This document shows positions 51,755 through 61,043 of a DNA stretch of 64,000 nucleotides, one piece after another. This DNA comes from Planktotalea arctica. Lineage in GTDB: Bacteria > Pseudomonadota > Alphaproteobacteria > Rhodobacterales > Rhodobacteraceae. How positions within the stretch are numbered: the first letter of the stretch is position 1; every line of letters begins with the position of its first letter. The position numbers were made by a program, and so were the translations under genes. Location of the stretch: the NCBI RefSeq assembly GCF_002105285.1, contig NZ_MUHR01000001.1, positions 186,001 through 250,000 on the forward strand. Direction: 5' to 3'. The notes under the pieces were generated by a model that saw nothing but the letters and a program-made list of their open reading frames with translations, was not told where the DNA came from and made no database searches.

Positions 51755-52510
51755 ATGGCCAAACCGATTATGGCAAAAGCAACCGCCGTTTGGCTGGTGG
51801 ATAACACGACGATTAGTTTCAAGCAGATCGCGGATTTCGTCGGCATGCACGAGTTGGAAGTGCAGGGTATCGCCGACGGTGATGTGGCTACAGGCGTGAA
51901 GGGGTTCGACCCCGTTGCCAACAACCAGCTGACGCAGGAAGAGATTGATTCCGCACAGAGTAGCGCGATGCACAAGCTCTCGCTGAAATACAACGCGGCT
52001 GCGCAGGGCGAGGAAAAACGCCGGGGCCCGCGCTACACCCCCCTGTCCAAGCGTCAGGATCGCCCTGCGTCTATTTTGTGGCTGGTGAAGTTTCATCCCG
52101 AATTGACCGACGGTCAGGTGGGCAAGCTGGTCGGCACGACCAAGCCGACGATCCAGGCGATCCGCGAGCGCACGCACTGGAACATCAACAACATTCAGCC
52201 GATTGATCCCGTTGCCTTGGGTCTGTGCAAGCAGTCCGAGCTGGACGCCGCCGTGCAAAAGGCTGCAGCCAAGAAAGCCGCGAACGGCGAAGTGATGAGC
52301 GACGACGAGCGCCGCAAGCTGGTGAGTACGGAGCAGTCGCTAGGCATGGACGCCGAGCCGAAGATACCAACTGCGATCGAGGGTCTGGAGACCTTCACGC
52401 TGGGTGGTTCGGACGAGGACAAAGAGCCTGAGACGGGCGACATTCTGGATGCAGAGAGCTTCTTCAAGACGCCAGTCGAGAGATCTGACGAGGATGAAGA
52501 CGCGAAATAG
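51755..52510 (+). CDS. trcR: Cell-cycle transcriptional regulator TrcR (DUF1013)
   Basis: 251 residues. The conserved N-terminus ATAVWLVDNTTISFKQIADF plus VGMHELEVQGIADGDVA is a helix-turn-helix-like start of DUF1013; a second helix-turn-helix follows at LTDGQVGKLVGTTKPTIQAI. The C-terminal third is acidic and disordered. The family is restricted to alphaproteobacteria and is known as TrcR in Caulobacter-type regulation; the symbol is by family. AAGGAG precedes the ATG. Confidence 0.88.
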   Translation: MAKPIMAKATAVWLVDNTTISFKQIADFVGMHELEVQGIADGDVATGVKGFDPVANNQLTQEEIDSAQSSAMHKLSLKYNAAAQGEEKRRGPRYTPLSKRQDRPASILWLVKFHPELTDGQVGKLVGTTKPTIQAIRERTHWNINNIQPIDPVALGLCKQSELDAAVQKAAAKKAANGEVMSDDERRKLVSTEQSLGMDAEPKIPTAIEGLETFTLGGSDEDKEPETGDILDAESFFKTPVERSDEDEDAK

Positions 52511-52536
52511 ACTGCATTCGATTTCGATTATTGATC

Positions 52537-52578
52537 TAGCCCTGCCTCAGCACTCTGAGAGCGGGGCTATTTTTTTGG
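52537..52578 (+). terminator. Terminator of trcR
   Basis: TAGCCC and GGGGCTA pair around a 20-base loop with internal CTC/GAG pairing, followed by TTTTTTT. It lies about 30 bp after the stop. Confidence 0.75.
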
Positions 52579-52634
52579 CGCAAATTTATAGTTAATACTA
52601 CTAGCCTGTTGCTCGGCGTGAATGGAGCAGTGAC

Positions 52635-53169
52635 ATGGTAGATAGGCCGAATGTGGTTCTTATCTTGGCAGACGATATGGGCTTTGCCGATTTTGGAATA
52701 ACGGGATCGGAGATCAAAACGTTGAAGCTCGTTGATCGCCCATTGGCCCAAAGGGTTCGCGCAACAAGGCACGCGACATGCCGCCTGTCATGTGGTCGAC
52801 ATCCTGCCGACTATTCTGGAGGTCACGGGCGTTTGCGCAATTGTTGAACTTGGAGAGACAGAGGTTCATGCGGTGCAGGGCGAGTCGTTACTGACCTTAC
52901 TCAAAGGCGCCGATTGGCAGCGTGAACAACCGATTTTCTTTGAACATGAAGGCAATAGTGCGCTGCGCATGGGGCGATTCAAACTGGTACGCCAGTATGG
53001 GATGAAGTGGGAACTCTATGATATGGAACTTTATCGCACAGAGCTTCGCAATCTGGCGGCAGGCGCGCGCGATCAAGTCAGGGACATGGCGTATCTGTAA
53101 GATGCCTGGACGCATGAAACCGGCGTAATCGCGTGGGAGCATGTTTTGCCAAAGCGGCTGAAAGCGTGA
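52635..53169 (+). pseudogene. Arylsulfatase, internally deleted
   Basis: The N-terminus RPNVVLILADDMGFADFGIT is intact for about 35 codons. The sequence then jumps to the C-terminal part in another frame (MIAHWPKGFAQQGTRHAACH, VVDILPTILEVTG, IFFEHEGNSALRMGRFKLVR). A TAA at 53098-53100 precedes the family-type ending (TGVIAWEHVLPKRLKA) that runs to 53169. The catalytic C/S-x-P-x-R motif and some 300 residues are missing. No active enzyme can be made. Confidence 0.85.
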
Positions 53170-53411
53170 AACATGGCCAGTGTGGATGGGTAGCAACGGC
53201 GCAGTTTTTGCCTGTTTTAAATATTTCTTGCGGGCAGATCATTTTCTATCTTGTATGAATCCCAAATTGCCTTAAAGCGCGATTTATAGACGCCAACGCA
53301 CGCGCCTCTGGCCGGTATGTCTACCCCTTCTTCCGGGTTTATGTAGCGACGGTAACGTCTCCTTTTGAATTTAGCTGCGCCGCTTGGTGCAGATCTCGCT
53401 TGGAGATGACC

Positions 53412-54581
53412 ATGAAAGCTACTGACCCGGGCGCGTTCCGTGCCCAAACCCCTGTGCTATGCGACCGTGCGTCGGACTTTATTGCGCGCAATACCTTCGG
53501 GCGCCCGACACTCGTGCTTGATCTGGACCGCGTGGGCGTTCAGTACGATGCGCTTAAAGCAGGGCTTGGCGCGGCGGATGTGCATTATGCTGTCAAAGCC
53601 AATCCCGATCCGCGCATCATTGCGGCGCTTGTCGCCAAGGGCAGCCACTTTGATTGCGCCAGCCGCCCAGAGCTGGAGCTTTGCCTTGCCCAAGGCGCGC
53701 GCGTGGATCAGCTGTCTTTCGGCAATACGATCAAACGCGGCTCGGACATTGCCTATGCCGCTTCAGTGGGTGTGACGTTGTTCGCCGCCGATGCGCCCGA
53801 GGAACTGGAAAAGATCGCGGCAAACGCGCCGTGTGCGAGGGTCTACCTGCGGGTGATCGTGGAAAACTCTCAAGCGGATTGGCCGCTAAGCCGCAAATTT
53901 GGCGCGGCGGCGGGGCATATTCCCGCGCTCTTGCGCCAGGGCCGTGCGCTTGGATTGCAGATGGTTGGACTGTCGTTTCATGTGGGATCGCAAACGCGCA
54001 AAGCAGCGTTCTGGGGGCCGGTTCTGGATCAGATTGTGCAGGTCTGGGACACGGCGCAGAGATCGGGCTACGGGCTGAACTTGCTCAACATTGGTGGCGG
54101 ATTTCCCGCTTTCTATGGCGAGGCGGTGGATGCGCCGACCCATTATGCGGCGAACGTCATGCGCCAGGTACATGCGCGTTTCGGCGATGTGAAGGTGATC
54201 GCAGAGCCGGGGCGCGGCATGGTCGCTGAGGCAGGGCATATCGTGGCCGAAGTACTGCTGGTGGCACGTAAATCGCCGCTGGATCTGCACCGATGGGTCT
54301 ATCTCGATATCGGGAAGTTCTCCGGCCTTGCTGAAACCATGGATGAAGCAATCCGCTATGAATTCATCACCGCCAAGGATGGTATGGCGAGTGGGCCGTG
54401 CATCCTGGCCGGTCCGTCCTGCGATAGCGCGGATGTGCTTTACGAGAAAACGCCGGTCAATTTGCCTAACGCTTTGTGCGCTGGGGACCGTGTGATCATT
54501 CGCAATTGCGGGGCCTATACGACTACCTATGCTTCTATCGGGTTTAACGGATTTCCACCACTGGACGTCGTGGTGATCTGA
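53412..54581 (+). CDS. Ornithine decarboxylase-like enzyme (PLP fold type III)
   Basis: 389 residues from ATG 53412 (GGAG upstream). Alanine-racemase-fold decarboxylase: PLP lysine in VHYAVKANPDPRII near residue 60, GGGFPAFY and EPGRGMVAEAGHIVAEVLLV for phosphate binding, and the catalytic cysteine in GPSCDSADVLYEK. The product would be putrescine from ornithine; lysine activity is possible. It stands alone between two terminator-bounded regions. The 240 bp upstream holds no gene I can support. Confidence 0.88.
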   Translation: MKATDPGAFRAQTPVLCDRASDFIARNTFGRPTLVLDLDRVGVQYDALKAGLGAADVHYAVKANPDPRIIAALVAKGSHFDCASRPELELCLAQGARVDQLSFGNTIKRGSDIAYAASVGVTLFAADAPEELEKIAANAPCARVYLRVIVENSQADWPLSRKFGAAAGHIPALLRQGRALGLQMVGLSFHVGSQTRKAAFWGPVLDQIVQVWDTAQRSGYGLNLLNIGGGFPAFYGEAVDAPTHYAANVMRQVHARFGDVKVIAEPGRGMVAEAGHIVAEVLLVARKSPLDLHRWVYLDIGKFSGLAETMDEAIRYEFITAKDGMASGPCILAGPSCDSADVLYEKTPVNLPNALCAGDRVIIRNCGAYTTTYASIGFNGFPPLDVVVI

Positions 54582-54649
54582 GAAGGGATGTGTCGATTTG
54601 AATGGCGTGTGGCCTGTCTTGAATGGTCTGCTCTGCGATCTCGGCACTT

Positions 54650-54690
54650 AAAGGCTCTGTCGCCGCGGGAGGGGCGGCAGGGCTTTTTTA
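54650..54690 (+). terminator. Terminator of the decarboxylase gene
   Basis: AAAGGCTCTGTCGCC pairs with GGCGGCAGGGCTTTT over about 15 bp including three G-U pairs, followed by TTTTTT. It overlaps the recR stop on the other strand. Confidence 0.75.
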
Positions 54691-55281
54691 TATGGGTTTG
54701 CGCGCATTCATGGCAGCGGTGATCGTTCCGTCATCGAGATAGTCGAGTTCACCGCCGATCGGCACGCCCTGCGCCAGCGAGGTGAGCGTGGCGCGCCCGT
54801 CGAGGATATCCGCAATGTAATGCGCCGTCGTTTGACCATCGATTGTCGCGTTGAGCGCGAGAATGACCTCGGTGATATGTTCACTGGTTACGCGGTCCAC
54901 GAGGCGCGGTATGCGCAGCTCGTCTGGACCAATGGCATCGAGCGCGGATAGCGTGCCGCCAAGCACGTGGTACTTTCCCTTGAATACGCCGGAACGTTCC
55001 ATCGCCCATAGGTCGGACACGTCCTCGACCACACACAGGATACCGTTTGCGCGCTTTTCGCTCTCGCAGATATCGCAGATATCGGCCGTTCCGACATTGC
55101 CGCAGTTCAGACATTCGCGTGCGGTGACGGCGACGGTTTGCAGCATATCCGCCAAAGGCGTGAGCAAGAGCGCGCGTTTGCGGATCAGATGCAGCACAGC
55201 GCGCCGTGCGGAACGAGGGCCAAGCCCGGGGAGCTTGGCCATCAACTCGATGAGCGTTTCGATGTCTTTTGTACTGCTCAC
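54688..55281 (-). CDS. recR: Recombination mediator RecR
   Basis: 197 residues from GTG 55281 with AAGGA upstream, matching the family length of about 198. The helix-hairpin-helix [20 protein letters not shown], a four-cysteine zinc finger ([16 protein letters not shown]) and the Toprim domain ([18 protein letters not shown]) are in order. It loads RecA with RecF/RecO in gap repair. It follows ybaB across 78 bp that hold an intergenic repeat. Confidence 0.95.
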   Translation of the reverse strand: MSSTKDIETLIELMAKLPGLGPRSARRAVLHLIRKRALLLTPLADMLQTVAVTARECLNCGNVGTADICDICESEKRANGILCVVEDVSDLWAMERSGVFKGKYHVLGGTLSALDAIGPDELRIPRLVDRVTSEHITEVILALNATIDGQTTAHYIADILDGRATLTSLAQGVPIGGELDYLDDGTITAAMNARKPI

Positions 55282-55309
55282 CTGTCGATCCTTGTTGCCG
55301 GTGGCGTGA

Positions 55310-55342
55310 GCCTCCGGCGGGAGTTTAATTGGCAAGATGAAG
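55310..55342 (+). repeat. Dispersed intergenic repeat, copy 7
   Basis: GCCTCCGGCGGGAGTTTA, then TTGGCAAGATGAAG, read on the plus strand within the leftward ybaB-recR interval. Confidence 0.7.
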
Positions 55343-55359
55343 CTGCCACGCACAGAAAT

Positions 55360-55704
55360 TTAAAACGGCAGTTTCATATCCGCAGGCAGGCCAAGGCTCT
55401 CTGTCAGCTTGCCCATTTCAGCGGCGGATTTTTCAGCTGCTTTTTGCTGGGCGTCCTTGACGGCAGCGAGTATTAGGTCCTCAACGACTTCCTTGTCATC
55501 ACCGTTGAAAATCGAAGGGTCGATATCAAGCGCAGTCAGTTCGCCTTTGGCGGTTGCCGTCGCCTTGACGAGGCCCGCGCCGCTGATCCCCGTGACGGTT
55601 ATACTTGCCAAGTCTTCTTGCAACTGACCCATCTGGTCCTGCATTTCTTTGGCTTTTTTCATCATTCCGGCCATATCGCCGAGGTTGCCCAGTCCTTTGA
55701 ACAT
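55360..55704 (-). CDS. YbaB/EbfC nucleoid-associated protein
   Basis: 114 residues. The N-terminus MFKGLGNLGDMAGMMKKAKE with MQDQMGQLQEDLA is the YbaB/EbfC tweezer-like DNA-binding family. Commonly encoded between dnaX and recR, as here. Confidence 0.93.
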   Translation of the reverse strand: MFKGLGNLGDMAGMMKKAKEMQDQMGQLQEDLASITVTGISGAGLVKATATAKGELTALDIDPSIFNGDDKEVVEDLILAAVKDAQQKAAEKSAAEMGKLTESLGLPADMKLPF

Positions 55705-55716
55705 GCGTCTCTCCGT

Positions 55717-56055
55717 CTAGGTTTTGCGCGCCTCGTTGGGCGCGGTGTAAAGGATCATTCCTACACATATTGCAGCGACGGCGGCGATGAACAAGGTGGG
55801 CGAGCCAATACATCCCTCAATGCGCGCGGATGCGAAGGCGGCACCGGGGTCGAGGATGGTCAGGAAGGCGACATAAAAGGACCAGATTACCACCAGCGCC
55901 AGTGCGCCCCATTGGCTGCGAAAGCGGATCGCAATGGCCGAGGTAAGAAAAAGAATAAGGGGGATAGGCGTGCTTGCCAGCGCGATTGCTTCGCCAAGCA
56001 TCGAGATTGGCGCTCCGTCCCAATCGGGTTTGATGTGCGAGCAGATGCCGATCAT
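55717..56055 (-). CDS. Uncharacterised three-span membrane protein
   Basis: 112 residues. Three hydrophobic segments: about 27-45 (ASTPIPLILFLTSAIAIRF), 50-68 (WGALALVVIWSFYVAFLTI) and 88-105 (LFIAAVAAICVGMILYT). I recognise no family. It lies within the dnaX-ybaB-recR group, 3 bp after the dnaX stop and 12 bp before ybaB, so it is in the operon. Confidence 0.75.
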   Translation of the reverse strand: MIGICSHIKPDWDGAPISMLGEAIALASTPIPLILFLTSAIAIRFRSQWGALALVVIWSFYVAFLTILDPGAAFASARIEGCIGSPTLFIAAVAAICVGMILYTAPNEARKT

Positions 56056-56058
56056 CGC

Positions 56059-57804
56059 CTAGTCCTCTTCAAAGGGGTCCCATTCGTCCTCGACCTCTGG
56101 CAGGGCTTCTTCGAACGCGGCATTGGCGATCTCTTGAGCCGTTTTGATTGCGATGATCTTTGCCGAGGGGAAAGCCTCGAAAACGGCTTTGACCAAAGGA
56201 TGTTCGGCTGCCTCGACCTTGAGCGCGTTATCTGCGGCATCGTTCTTTTCTGTGATCGTCTCTGCGCCGCCTTCATTCACCAGCGTCACAGCCCAGCGGT
56301 TACCGGTCCAGAGTTGAAGGCGTTGCCCGAGGCGCTGGGCGAGATCGCCGGGTGCTTTGGCGTGGGGCACAAATTCGATGCGTCCGGGTTGGTAGCTGAC
56401 CAGTCGCACACCGCCCTCAACATCGACGAGCAGTTTCATATCGCGGTTGGAGCGGATCAATTCGACCACATGCTCGAACGTAGGAAAGCGCGCGAGCGCA
56501 TCGACGTCGAGATGTTGCGCCGTCGCTGCGCCGCCGCTGGTGCCGGAAGATGTGCTTGCCCGAGACTGCGCGCCGGTGACAGTCGTGCCGCCCGCGCTCA
56601 TCCCGCCGCCACTACCGCCGGATGGGGAGGGTGGGGGCGGTGTGTCTTGCAGCTTGCGAATCAACTCTTCGGGGCTGGGAAGCTCGGCCACATGCGTGAG
56701 GCGGATGATCGCCATTTCAGCGGCCATCATGGAATTGGGGGCGCTCGCGACCTCATCGAGCGCTTTGAGCAGCATTTGCCACATCCGCGTCATTGCGCGC
56801 ATGGGCAGATCGGCGGCCATTTGCAGGCCGCGCGCACGCTCATCGGGCGACACGGTTGGATCGTCTGCTGCATCGGGCGTGATTTTCACGACGCTGATCC
56901 AATGGGTGATTTCGGCCAGATCGCGCAGTACGGCCATGGGATCGGCACCAGCCGCGTATTGCGAGCCGAGTTCGGTCAGGGCGGCCGCCGCATCGCCGCG
57001 CATGACCATTTCGTAGAGGTCCAGAACACGGCCGCGATCGGCGAGGCCAAGCATCGCGCGCACCTGCTCAACCGTGGTTTCACCGGCGCCATGGCTGATC
57101 GCTTGATCCAAGAGGGACGTTGCATCGCGCGCAGAGCCTTCAGCGGCGCGGGTGATCAGCGCCAAAGCATCCTCGGAAATTTCAGCATTCTCGCCCGCGG
57201 CGATACGTTTGAGCATGCCGATCATATCTTCGGGCTCGATCCGGCGCAGATCGAAGCGCTGGCACCGGCTCAGAACCGTTACGGGAACTTTGCGAATTTC
57301 GGTCGTGGCGAAGATGAATTTGACGTGTGCGGGTGGCTCTTCCAGCGTTTTCAACAAGGCATTGAACGCAGACGTCGAGAGCATATGAACTTCGTCGATG
57401 ATGTAGATTTTGTAGCGCGCAGAGGCGGCGCGGTAATGCACGCTTTCGATGATTTCGCGGATATCGCCGACGCCTGTACGCGAAGCGGCGTCCATCTCCA
57501 TGACGTCGACGTGACGCCCTTCCATGATTGCTGTGCAATTCTCGCACACGCCGCAAGGTTCGGTCGTGGGGCCGCCCGTACCATCGGGGCCGATACAATT
57601 GATCCCCTTGGCGATGATCCGTGCGGTTGTGGTTTTGCCTGTGCCGCGAATGCCCGTCATCACAAAGGCCTGCGCAATGCGATCCGCCTCAAACGCGTTT
57701 TTCAGCGTACGTACCATCGCGTTCTGGCCGACCAGATCGACAAAGGTCTCAGGGCGATACTTGCGGGCAAGGACGCGATAGGCGGTGTTGGACGTGTCTG
57801 TCAT
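56059..57804 (-). CDS. dnaX: DNA polymerase III subunit gamma/tau
   Basis: 581 residues. The clamp-loader AAA+ ATPase: Walker A GIRGTGKTTTARIIAKG near residue 50, zinc cysteines in GINCIGPDG and EPCGVCENC, Walker B IIDEVHMLSTSAFNALLKTL, sensor 1 FIFATTEIRKVPVTVLSRCQ. A proline/glycine-rich linker near residues 395-430 precedes the tau C-terminal region that binds DnaB and alpha. First gene of a leftward group with ybaB and recR. Confidence 0.95.
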   Translation of the reverse strand: MTDTSNTAYRVLARKYRPETFVDLVGQNAMVRTLKNAFEADRIAQAFVMTGIRGTGKTTTARIIAKGINCIGPDGTGGPTTEPCGVCENCTAIMEGRHVDVMEMDAASRTGVGDIREIIESVHYRAASARYKIYIIDEVHMLSTSAFNALLKTLEEPPAHVKFIFATTEIRKVPVTVLSRCQRFDLRRIEPEDMIGMLKRIAAGENAEISEDALALITRAAEGSARDATSLLDQAISHGAGETTVEQVRAMLGLADRGRVLDLYEMVMRGDAAAALTELGSQYAAGADPMAVLRDLAEITHWISVVKITPDAADDPTVSPDERARGLQMAADLPMRAMTRMWQMLLKALDEVASAPNSMMAAEMAIIRLTHVAELPSPEELIRKLQDTPPPPSPSGGSGGGMSAGGTTVTGAQSRASTSSGTSGGAATAQHLDVDALARFPTFEHVVELIRSNRDMKLLVDVEGGVRLVSYQPGRIEFVPHAKAPGDLAQRLGQRLQLWTGNRWAVTLVNEGGAETITEKNDAADNALKVEAAEHPLVKAVFEAFPSAKIIAIKTAQEIANAAFEEALPEVEDEWDPFEED

Positions 57805-57968
57805 ATGCGCTTTCAGATTCGATCAGTGGCGAGGGTAGGCTGCACGCTTCGCCCCGTCTAGCCGATTGCGTGAAAGGACGCTACTGATAGGACAGGCTAG
57901 GAGGGGATACGTGATGCGTTTGCGCAAAATGCAAAGGGATCCAGCGCTTTGTGCGACAGGGTTGATCG

Positions 57969-58469
57969 ATGGCTGACCTGGTCATCCATGTATTAGGGGT
58001 GGTTGGCGGATCGCTTGCGATTTCGCAGATGCCGGGACGCGGTGGCGATTACGCTGCAGACCTCGATTTCATTCGTGACTGGAAGCCCTCGCTGGTGATC
58101 ACCGCCACGACGCGCGGGGAGTTGGCAGATGTAGGGGCGGAAAGCCTTGGCGCGGATATTCTGGAAAGTGGCGCGCGCTGGCTGCATTTGCCGATCACTG
58201 ATTACGGCGTACCGGATGCGTTGTTTTTGCAGGCCTGGCCTGCTGCGAGCGAGGCGGCTCTAAGCGCGCTGCGCGGCCGTGGCCGGGTGTTGATCCATTG
58301 CAAGGGCGGCTGCGGGCGCTCTGGCATGTTGGCGCTCCGTTTGATGGTGCAAAGCGGCGAAGAGGCTGTGCAGGCGTTGCTACGCCTTCGCAAACTGCGC
58401 CCCTGCGCCGTGGAAACAGACCCGCAGCTGCGCTGGGCTGTCACGGGTATTTTGCCGCAAGGGGACTAG
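57969..58469 (+). CDS. Dual-specificity-type protein phosphatase
   Basis: 166 residues. The cysteine-phosphatase signature HCKGGCGRSG (CX5R) lies near residue 110, with a preceding acid region WLHLPITDYGVPD typical of dual-specificity phosphatases. The substrate, protein or small molecule, is unknown. It ends just upstream of the SRP RNA, which is on the opposite strand. Confidence 0.85.
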   Translation: MADLVIHVLGVVGGSLAISQMPGRGGDYAADLDFIRDWKPSLVITATTRGELADVGAESLGADILESGARWLHLPITDYGVPDALFLQAWPAASEAALSALRGRGRVLIHCKGGCGRSGMLALRLMVQSGEEAVQALLRLRKLRPCAVETDPQLRWAVTGILPQGD

Positions 58470-58473
58470 GTGA

Positions 58474-58565
58474 GAGGTTGGACATCGACCCAAGTGGGGC
58501 TCGTTGTGGCTGCTTCCTTCCGGATCTGACCAGGTTGGCGAGGCACTTGCCCGCGCCAACCCCTC
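58474..58565 (-). ncRNA. ffs: Signal recognition particle RNA (4.5S)
   Basis: About 92 bases on the minus strand. The universal SRP core CTGGTCAGATCCGGAAGGAA followed by GCAGCC is present, with flanking GGGGTTGG and CCAACCTC closing the long hairpin. It binds Ffh for co-translational targeting. Exact ends are estimated from the terminal pairing. Confidence 0.9.
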
Positions 58566-58696
58566 AAGTCGCAATATACGAGTCGTGCGAGCAGGATGCA
58601 AGATGCGCCGTCAAAAACGAGACGCCCCACTAAAAGCAGTGCTTGTAACCCCTCGGCAATCAGACCTAGCTTGCGCGCAAATTTAGGGAGCTCTGG

Positions 58697-59665
58697 ATGA
58701 AACTTGCTGAGACCGTGACATTTGGAGGCTCAGGCCTTGAGCGCGCAGCGCATTTGCGCGCGGATACCGCAGCACTAAGTACATATCGCACGAATGCCGC
58801 ATCCCAAGCGATTGTGTTTTGGCGTGGCAAACCCCTTATTCGACGCGGCGCGCGGGATGCTTTGGCGCGACTGTCGATGAGCGAGCACATTATTGCCTCG
58901 CGTGCGAGCGAGGCAATTTTTCTGGGTCTGGAAAACGGCTGTGCTATTTTTGCCCATGATTTGTCTGATTGGCAGCCCAGCGGCGTGGATGAAGAGGCGC
59001 TGGGTGCCTTTTTCGATCCGAGCGAGCAGCGTCACCCCGACCTGCCCCAAAGCGATGTTTTTGCCGAGTTGCGCGCGAATATGACACGCCTGACACCGCG
59101 CGATGCGGAACTGGCGGCAAGCGCGCGCGCACTTTATAGCTGGCATGCAAGTCACCGTTTCTGCGCCAAATGTGGCGGGGCGAGCGAGATGTCGATGGCA
59201 GGCTGGCAACGTGGTTGCGGCGCTTGCGGCGGTCAGCACTTCCCGCGCACGGACCCCGTGGTTATCATGCTGATCACGCACGAAAATTCGGTTCTTATGG
59301 GTCGCTCTCCGGGGTGGCCGGAGGGCATGTATTCCTTGCTTGCGGGCTTTGTGGAGCCGGGCGAGACGCTTGAAGCGGCGGTGCGGCGCGAAGTACTTGA
59401 GGAGGCGGGCATCACTGTCGGGCAGGTCGACTACCTCGCCAGTCAGCCCTGGCCGTTTCCCAATTCGTTGATGTTCGGCTGCAAGGGCGCGGCGCTCGAC
59501 ACGGATATCACGATCGATCCGGTCGAGATCGAAGATGCGATATGGGTAAGCCGCGAAGAGATGATGCTGAGTTTTGCAGGGGAAAATCCTAAAATTTTAC
59601 CTGCAAGAAAGGGCGCAATCGCACATTTCATCCTGAAGCACTGGCTCAGTGATAGACTTGAGTAA
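58697..59665 (+). CDS. nudC: NAD(+)/NADH pyrophosphatase (deNADding-type Nudix)
   Basis: 322 residues. A four-cysteine zinc ribbon (HRFCAKCGGASE and GCGACGGQHFPR) leads into the Nudix domain with FVEPGETLEAAVRREVLEEA and GI completing the Nudix box. The C-terminal SQPWPFPNSLMFGC is the NADH-specific SQPWPFPxS motif. It hydrolyses NADH and NAD caps on RNA. It stands alone next to ffs. Confidence 0.94.
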   Translation: MKLAETVTFGGSGLERAAHLRADTAALSTYRTNAASQAIVFWRGKPLIRRGARDALARLSMSEHIIASRASEAIFLGLENGCAIFAHDLSDWQPSGVDEEALGAFFDPSEQRHPDLPQSDVFAELRANMTRLTPRDAELAASARALYSWHASHRFCAKCGGASEMSMAGWQRGCGACGGQHFPRTDPVVIMLITHENSVLMGRSPGWPEGMYSLLAGFVEPGETLEAAVRREVLEEAGITVGQVDYLASQPWPFPNSLMFGCKGAALDTDITIDPVEIEDAIWVSREEMMLSFAGENPKILPARKGAIAHFILKHWLSDRLE

Positions 59666-59714
59666 TATCTCTCCGCTATAGTTTGTCGAAAGTTAAAAAG
59701 AGGCGAGCAGGCCC

Positions 59715-60191
59715 ATGAAATTTTCGACCAAAGAAGACATCGAAGCCCCGATCGAGGACGCCTTTGCGCTTTTCACGGATTTCGATCAGTTCGAGCGCTC
59801 TGCACTGCGGCGTGGCGGGGATGTGCAGCGCACAGACAAACTGCGCCAGAACGGGGCAGGTATGAGCTGGGCTGCGCAGTTCAAATTGCGCGGCAAAATG
59901 CGTAAAATCGCGGCTGAGATGACGGAGTTCACCGCGCCCGAGAATTATTGCCTTGAGATGCAGGGCAATGACATTGTTGCATTTGCGACGCTTGATTTGA
60001 TGCCACTATCGAAAAGCCGCACGCGCGCGTCCATGGCGATCGAACTGAAGCCCAAAAGCCTGTCAGGGCGTTTGATGGTTCAAACGTTGCGCCTTGGAAA
60101 AACCCGTCTGGACAATCGGTTCAAGGCGAAAGCGGCCGATTTTGTGCGGGTGCTTGAGCGCGAGTATAAATCACGCACTGCGGGTGTTTGA
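59715..60191 (+). CDS. SRPBCC family (START-like) protein
   Basis: 158 residues. The N-terminus MKFSTKEDIEAPIEDAFALF and TDFDQFERSALRRGGDVQ, plus strands around FTAPENYCLEMQGND, match the SRPBCC/polyketide-cyclase helix-grip fold used to bind hydrophobic ligands. Function unknown. The 3' end faces the prephenate dehydratase gene. Confidence 0.8.
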   Translation: MKFSTKEDIEAPIEDAFALFTDFDQFERSALRRGGDVQRTDKLRQNGAGMSWAAQFKLRGKMRKIAAEMTEFTAPENYCLEMQGNDIVAFATLDLMPLSKSRTRASMAIELKPKSLSGRLMVQTLRLGKTRLDNRFKAKAADFVRVLEREYKSRTAGV

Positions 60192-60206
60192 GCGGCGAAA
60201 CCTAGC

Positions 60207-61043
60207 CTAGCTGTCGCGTTCCCGGGCACGTGGATAGGTGCCCAGAATGGTGACTTCACTGGTGAAATAACTTAGCTCGTCCAATGCGCGTTTGACGTTG
60301 GCATCTTCTGGATGACCCTCGATATCGGCATAGAACTGGGTGGCGGTGAAATGACCACCGACCATGTAGCTTTCCAGTTTTGTCATGTTCACGCCATTAG
60401 TCGCAAAACCACCCATTGCCTTATAAAGCGCGGCGGGAATGTTTCGCACGCGAAACACGAAGCTGGTCATCATTCCGTGTTCGCCGCGCCGCTCCAGATG
60501 GGTTTTGGGTGACATCACCAGAAACCGCGTGGTGTTATGGCCATGATCCTCAATATCGCGTGCGAGCACGTTCAGGCCATATATCTGCGCTGCGATTTCG
60601 CTGGCGAGCACACCGCTACGTCGATCACCGCTTTGCACCAGTTCGGCGGCGGCGCCTGCGCTATCGGCGGCAGATTCGCCTGCGATCGCGTTTTTTGCAA
60701 GAAAAGACGCGGCTTGCGGCAGCAATACCAGATGCGCGCGTACCGTTATGATATCGCTTAGGGGAACGCCCGGCAGCGCCATAAGGGCGATGCGCACGCG
60801 TGTGAAGGCTTCGTCGATAATGTGCAAACCCGAGCTTGGTAGCAGGCGATGAATGTCGGCGACGCGCCCGTAGGTCGAGTTCTCCACAGGGAGCATCGCA
60901 AGTGCAGCGGCCTTGCTGTTCACGGCCTCGATTACATCTTCGAAGGTCCGGCAGGGCAAGGGTTCATAGTCCGGATAATTCTGCGCGCAGGCCTCGTGTG
61001 AATAGGCACCAAGCTCTCCCTGAAATGCGATCTTCTTGGCCAT
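60207..61043 (-). CDS. pheA: Prephenate dehydratase
   Basis: 278 residues from ATG 61043 (AGAGGAA upstream). Converts prephenate to phenylpyruvate for phenylalanine synthesis. MAKKIAFQGELGAYSHEACA at the start, LPVENSTYGRVADIHRLLPS near residue 55, and DHGHNTTRFLVM in the catalytic domain are characteristic, followed by an ACT domain containing KLESYMVGGHFTATQFYADI. There is no chorismate mutase domain. It diverges from the cytochrome c gene over about 120 bp. Confidence 0.94.
   Translation of the reverse strand: MAKKIAFQGELGAYSHEACAQNYPDYEPLPCRTFEDVIEAVNSKAAALAMLPVENSTYGRVADIHRLLPSSGLHIIDEAFTRVRIALMALPGVPLSDIITVRAHLVLLPQAASFLAKNAIAGESAADSAGAAAELVQSGDRRSGVLASEIAAQIYGLNVLARDIEDHGHNTTRFLVMSPKTHLERRGEHGMMTSFVFRVRNIPAALYKAMGGFATNGVNMTKLESYMVGGHFTATQFYADIEGHPEDANVKRALDELSYFTSEVTILGTYPRARERDS

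Noticed and set aside
53217-53447. Minus-strand frame of 76 codons upstream of the decarboxylase
   Set aside because: The stretch NPEEGVDIPARGACVG faintly recalls the HU C-terminus, but the frame lacks the rest of the fold and overlaps the decarboxylase start.
55618-57861. Long plus-strand open frame of 747 codons
   Set aside because: It lies opposite dnaX, whose motifs are complete; a shadow of high-GC coding DNA.
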